A stretch of 64,000 nucleotides of DNA, taken from Desertibaculum subflavum. GTDB lineage: Bacteria; Pseudomonadota; Alphaproteobacteria; Ferrovibrionales; Ferrovibrionaceae. The stretch is from NCBI GenBank assembly GCA_003576705.1, contig QOZS01000021.1:24376-88375 (forward strand), read 5' to 3'. The notes beneath the pieces were generated by a model. It did not search any database and was not told where the DNA came from. It worked only from the letters and a program-made list of their open reading frames with translations. The stretch's first letter is position 1. Each line of letters begins with the position of its first letter. Both the position numbers and the translations under genes were made by a program. Shown here in pieces: positions 63,483-64,000 of the stretch.

Positions 63483-64000
63483 TGCCCGATCTGGCCGATC
63501 GGCCGGTGTTCGGTTTGGGAGAAGCGGTAGAGGACCAGCGGCGCAGCCCACGCATCGGGATTGCGGTCGCGGCCGTGGTGATCGCCGCTTTCGTCGCCGG
63601 CATCTGGTACGTGTATGACCGCGGCGTCCGCCGCGGCGACCTGAAAGCTCTGCCCGTCATCACCGCCGAGGGCGGGCCGGTGAAGACCTCGCCCGCCGAT
63701 GCCGGCGGCCTGAAAGTGCCGCATGTGGATGGCGAGATGCCGCGCGCCTCCGCCGGCCGCGGCAGCAAGGTCGAGGACATTCTGCCGCCGCCGGAGCGCC
63801 CGCTGGCCGAGCGCGCGCCCGCGGAACGGAAGCTTGCCGAGCGCGCGGCGCCGGTCGAGCCGCCCAAGCCGCTCGCCGCCCTGCCGTCCGATCCGCCCAA
63901 GGTCGATCCGCCCAAGGCCGAGGCGCCCAAGGTCGAGACTCCGAGCGCCGCGCCGCCGCCCGTGGCCACCGTGGAGGTGGCGCCGCGCCCGACGCCGGCG
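63482..64000 (+). CDS. SPOR-domain protein (partial, 3' end beyond window)
   Basis: The first 173 codons of a bitopic membrane protein. A cytoplasmic tail of about 24 residues is followed by one membrane helix (IGIAVAAVVIAAFVAGIWYVYD) and a periplasmic region rich in Pro, Ala and Lys with PPKxEAPK-type repeats. This is the plan of the SPOR-domain protein that follows argS in many Alphaproteobacteria, where the SPOR domain is at the C-terminus and binds septal peptidoglycan. The SPOR domain itself lies outside the window. Confidence 0.8.
   Translation, partial: MPDLADRPVFGLGEAVEDQRRSPRIGIAVAAVVIAAFVAGIWYVYDRGVRRGDLKALPVITAEGGPVKTSPADAGGLKVPHVDGEMPRASAGRGSKVEDILPPPERPLAERAPAERKLAERAAPVEPPKPLAALPSDPPKVDPPKAEAPKVETPSAAPPPVATVEVAPRPTPA

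Overview
The window is a gap-free piece of a high-GC alphaproteobacterial chromosome. The base composition, the argS-SPOR gene pair, the phasin with a PhaR-type box, the clpS-clpA pair, the Mg-type HemB and the dispersed intergenic palindromes all fit a metabolically versatile Rhodospirillales/Hyphomicrobiales-like soil or aquatic heterotroph. I cannot name the genus. I see no insertion sequence, prophage, CRISPR array, rRNA or broken gene. There is one tRNA, tRNA-Pro(CGG).

Layout. 1-3.9 kb: a partial SDR epimerase/dehydrogenase, an HU-like protein with its terminator, a methyltransferase, an EamA exporter, an alpha/beta hydrolase and a flavodoxin. 4.0-8.9 kb: a BoxR-type regulator (HTH fused to a shikimate-kinase-like domain) heads a tightly packed valine/isobutyrate-degradation operon (acyl-CoA dehydrogenase, 3-hydroxyisobutyryl-CoA hydrolase, 3-hydroxyisobutyrate dehydrogenase, crotonase). 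A TGCA-N6-TGCA palindrome lies upstream. 8.9-10.1 kb: a TPP riboswitch controls a fused thiS-thiG gene. 10.1-14.4 kb: a PAS protein, a MarR regulator and the tyrosine/homogentisate operon hppD-hmgA-fahA. 14.4-19.1 kb (minus strand): YggT, DUF167, FolD, an NTF2-like protein, HemB, a CaiB-type CoA-transferase and DedA. 19.3-25.9 kb: UppP, ClpA, ClpS, a phasin, an orphan lipoprotein and a PBP5-type carboxypeptidase with a SPOR domain.

26-34.3 kb (minus strand): a compact regulator-led operon encodes a membrane-bound complex-I/hydrogenase-4-like assembly (HyfB, C, E, F, G, I-like). Its large subunit has lost the N-terminal NiFe-binding cysteines, and no ferredoxin-like or NADH-input subunit is encoded. 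It therefore looks like an Ehr-type (energy-converting-hydrogenase-related) complex of unknown substrate. Pseudouridine-5'-phosphate glycosidase is coupled to its 3' end. 34.4-42.4 kb: nucleotide-sugar supply (phosphohexomutase, UDP-glucose dehydrogenase, GalU, a second UDP-sugar dehydrogenase), an MFS transporter and an aldehyde dehydrogenase. 42.5-44.7 kb: malate synthase and a MarR regulator.

44.9-53.1 kb: a near-consensus sigma-54 promoter precedes an amide/urea module. It consists of a signal-less AmiC-like binding protein, a complete Urt/Fmd-type ABC transporter and an amidase-signature enzyme; a convergent isochorismatase-like hydrolase follows. Two copies of one palindromic repeat (42.4 and 52.4 kb) each sit between convergent genes. 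53.2-57 kb: polyprenyl diphosphate synthase, tRNA-Pro, a DUF350 membrane protein, a membrane-anchored trypsin-like protease and an M20 peptidase. 57.1-60.5 kb: a five-gene operon of unknown pathway (double-NIPSNAP protein, sulfolactaldehyde-reductase-like dehydrogenase, two-subunit ThDP decarboxylase like sulfopyruvate decarboxylase ComDE, DsbA/kappa-GST isomerase) is the best candidate for an undescribed catabolic route. The window ends with a GNAT/FemAB-like protein, ArgS and a truncated SPOR-domain protein.
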